Shown in pieces: positions 62,120-64,000 of a DNA stretch of 64,000 nt. Every line of letters begins with the position of its first letter. Positions within the stretch are counted from its first letter, which is position 1. The position numbers and the translations under genes are program-made. Source of the stretch: Hypholoma sublateritium FD-334 SS-4. Its lineage: Eukaryota; Basidiomycota; Agaricomycetes; Agaricales; Strophariaceae. Location: the NCBI GenBank assembly GCA_000827495.1, contig KN817652.1, positions 34,109 through 98,108 of the forward strand. Reading direction: 5' to 3'. The notes under the pieces are model-generated. The model made no database searches, was not told the DNA's origin, and was given only the letters and a program-made list of their open reading frames with translations.

Positions 62120-62230
62120 GTAGGCCCTAGTCTCCAAGCGGTCATCGCAACATATCTTTTCAGTCCACTGCCTACTTCAAAACAGCTTCTTCTACGCAGT
62201 CATTTTTCATCCACCCTCAGCTTAACCAAG

Positions 62231-62682
62231 ATGTGCCTCTATCGCAGGTAATTACCTTTGACGTTAATTTGATGCCAGACTTTTTACGAGGCACGCTATC
62301 AGAGTCTGCAATATTTACACCCGCTGCGGACACGCCGAGCAGCTAGTGAGTACGGATTTCTTCGTATCGTTGTCAGGCGGTTAATATCTTCACACAGCCT
62401 GACCAACTCGTTAGCCGTTGTCCAACTGTACATCAACTGCTCACTGAAATACGCATATGAGTACAGATTGAATGCGACAACCCGAACTGCAAGTTCAGTC
62501 CCAGCCACCCGCGTAACTGTGTTCTTCCCAAATGTCGAACAAGCTGCCTCCAGACGTGCGCAATCTCCTTCCATGCGAGTGTGGAATGCGCCACTGACCT
62601 AATCCATTTTTATCTCCCCTTCCTCCTGTGGCGCGTCTTGATCTCACTCCCTGACGGGACCGGTCGACGTCTACGACAATAG
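62231..62682 (+). CDS. Small cysteine-rich protein (zinc-binding-like)
   Basis: Exons 62231-62247, 62303-62345 and 62467-62682 join in phase to 91 residues. The 17-bp first exon encodes MCLYR only. The second gives RVCNIYTRCGHAEQL, the third IECDNPNCKFSPSHPRNCVL PKCRTSCLQTC. The spaced C..C, CGH and CxxxxC/CKFSxxHP pattern is seen in a large group of unnamed mushroom proteins and looks like paired zinc-binding knuckles. The last ~40 residues (ISFHASVECATDLIHFYLPF...) are not family-like; the true transcript may splice earlier there. No signal peptide, so an intracellular role is likely. Function unknown. Confidence 0.55.
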
Positions 62683-64000
62683 TCACGGATGGCCCCAACA
62701 GTATTGTGAGTGTTTAAATTAAAATTTGCCGCGGTAACGGGTATGGTGAACTTACAGTACTTGTACGTTAACAGCTCCTAATTTGGACCAGTTCTGCACC
62801 GTTTGCCGTCGCGGAGGGCGATCTTGATAAGGCGTTTCGTTTCTGTGAATGCCGCTGCACGCCGTGGATCAAGCATAGAGGAATAGTCGATCGCTCCAGC
62901 CCTCTGATAAATTATTCCCCTGATTCGTTTTGTTCGAATGTTGCGTAGTCTGCTTTCAACAGCTTTGCTATTGCTTTCCGTAGTACTACCTGCTCTGATT
63001 TGATGCTTTCGTATTTAATTTAGAGGGATTGAATTTAACGCCATTCATTTACTTTACGTGTTAGCCTCTTACAAACGACACTCTTGATTAGGGACCTGAA
63101 CGGCTAAATCGACAACATCGATCCAGGGCGCTTTCTTGTATATTGCACTCAGGCAGCCACTGCGCAGTTCTAAGCGCCCGGATAAACTGCGAAATAAGTC
63201 TATACTCTGTCCTGAATGACCTAAAGTTATTCAAATCTTATACCCCTCATTAAAGACATTATCAGGCATCAAATCGAGCCCTTAAATTGTCGGTTGCTTG
63301 CATAAATACGAAAGAAGCTCACCGGACTCGGGACATTCCACACAGGGCGGCGGCCACACATTGTTTCTGTCGCGCCATGGAAAAAATGTCAGACAGTGAG
63401 GGCTGGCCCACAGGCGGCCATCTTTCGGAACAGGGCATTTATTGACAGACTTCTAGAAACGACAAAGATATGCGGTCGCCAGACCCAGAATCAGGTAAAT
63501 TCATATCCCAATGACAGCAGGAGCCATACTGGAGGGTTTTTAGCACAGCCAGTACATATGCTCAGGATATGAACAGGACAGTTGTATGTGGGAAGTCCGC
63601 GTCAAGCTCAACCCGTTCTGCTAAAGTTGAGGGTAGGTATTGGCGGCTATCATTGGCAACACTACGGCATGACTCGGGCCCATCTGACTATATACAAATA
63701 CGTGTCAGCAATGCCGAGGCAGCCCAACCAGGTAGGGATACAACACTGGGGCATACCATAAGGTCCACCGAACGGGTACACTGTGCCATGTCATATGGGT
63801 CCAGCGAATTCGGTGAACCAGTGAATGTATATAGCTATATAAGACAATTTACATGTAGTCCATATAATATGGGTCCAGCGAATTCGCTGTCGGGTGAGAT
63901 TGCAGTGTCGGCATGGCTCGCTTTGCTGCCATTAATTAGCAGAATGGACTGTCGGCATGGCTCCTGCAGCGGATAGATGATAGCGTCGGCAAGGATGCTC
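62683..64000. other. Gene-poor right end with a short direct repeat
   Basis: atatgggtccagcgaattcg occurs at 63796 and again at 63868, 72 bp apart, and gtcggcatggctc occurs twice near 63907 and 63951. An open frame at 63569-63976 (135 codons) spans these repeats and has no recognisable domain, so it is not called. Confidence 0.4.

Overview
The window is eukaryotic and reads as a mushroom-forming fungus (Basidiomycota, Agaricomycetes). Genes on both strands are cut by many short introns (about 50-70 bp, GT...AG) that can be joined in phase. The gene families also point there: a KDZ transposase with a CxC2 cysteine cluster, TET/JBP-type dioxygenases, UstYa-like (DUF3328) proteins and Zn2Cys6 transcription factors. 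I cannot name the species. Exon joins were read by eye; where exact boundaries are given, the reading frame and exon phases were checked by hand.

Left part (1 to about 22.6 kb) is rich in mobile-element-type genes. A KDZ transposase cut off by the window edge (minus) lies head to head with a TET/JBP-like 2-oxoglutarate/Fe(II) dioxygenase (plus). Next come satellite-like tandem repeats, an acidic protein of unknown function, and a large six-exon protein with an HMG-like segment and internal ~41-residue repeats. From 11.5 to 18.7 kb are two minus-strand genes of unknown function, about 3 kb of GC/CpG-rich DNA without a convincing gene, and a second, eight-exon dioxygenase with intact metal and 2-oxoglutarate ligands. 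From 19.3 to 22.4 kb lie a broken gene and a DDE-type integrase gene carrying one homopolymer frameshift.

Middle part (22.6 to 33.6 kb) holds two tandem Zn2Cys6 regulator copies. The first is a pseudogene (no zinc cluster, nonsense codons, internal deletion). The second looks intact but runs into a 651-base assembly gap. Scattered single ambiguous bases are confined to this stretch, which suggests collapsed haplotypes or paralogs. Decayed sequence follows.

Right part (33.6 to 64 kb) looks like more stable genome: a 1003-residue HECT-like ubiquitin ligase; a group with two UstYa-like oxidases, a But2-type membrane protein and an MFS transporter; a secreted GH31 alpha-glucosidase; shugoshin (SGO1); a cyclase-family metal hydrolase; the spliceosomal kinase PRP4; and two small multi-exon genes, one lysine/arginine rich and one cysteine rich. 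The functional themes are transposition with DNA-base oxidation on the left, a possible small secondary-metabolism group with its own exporter at 38-45 kb, and core chromosome-segregation and splicing genes on the right.
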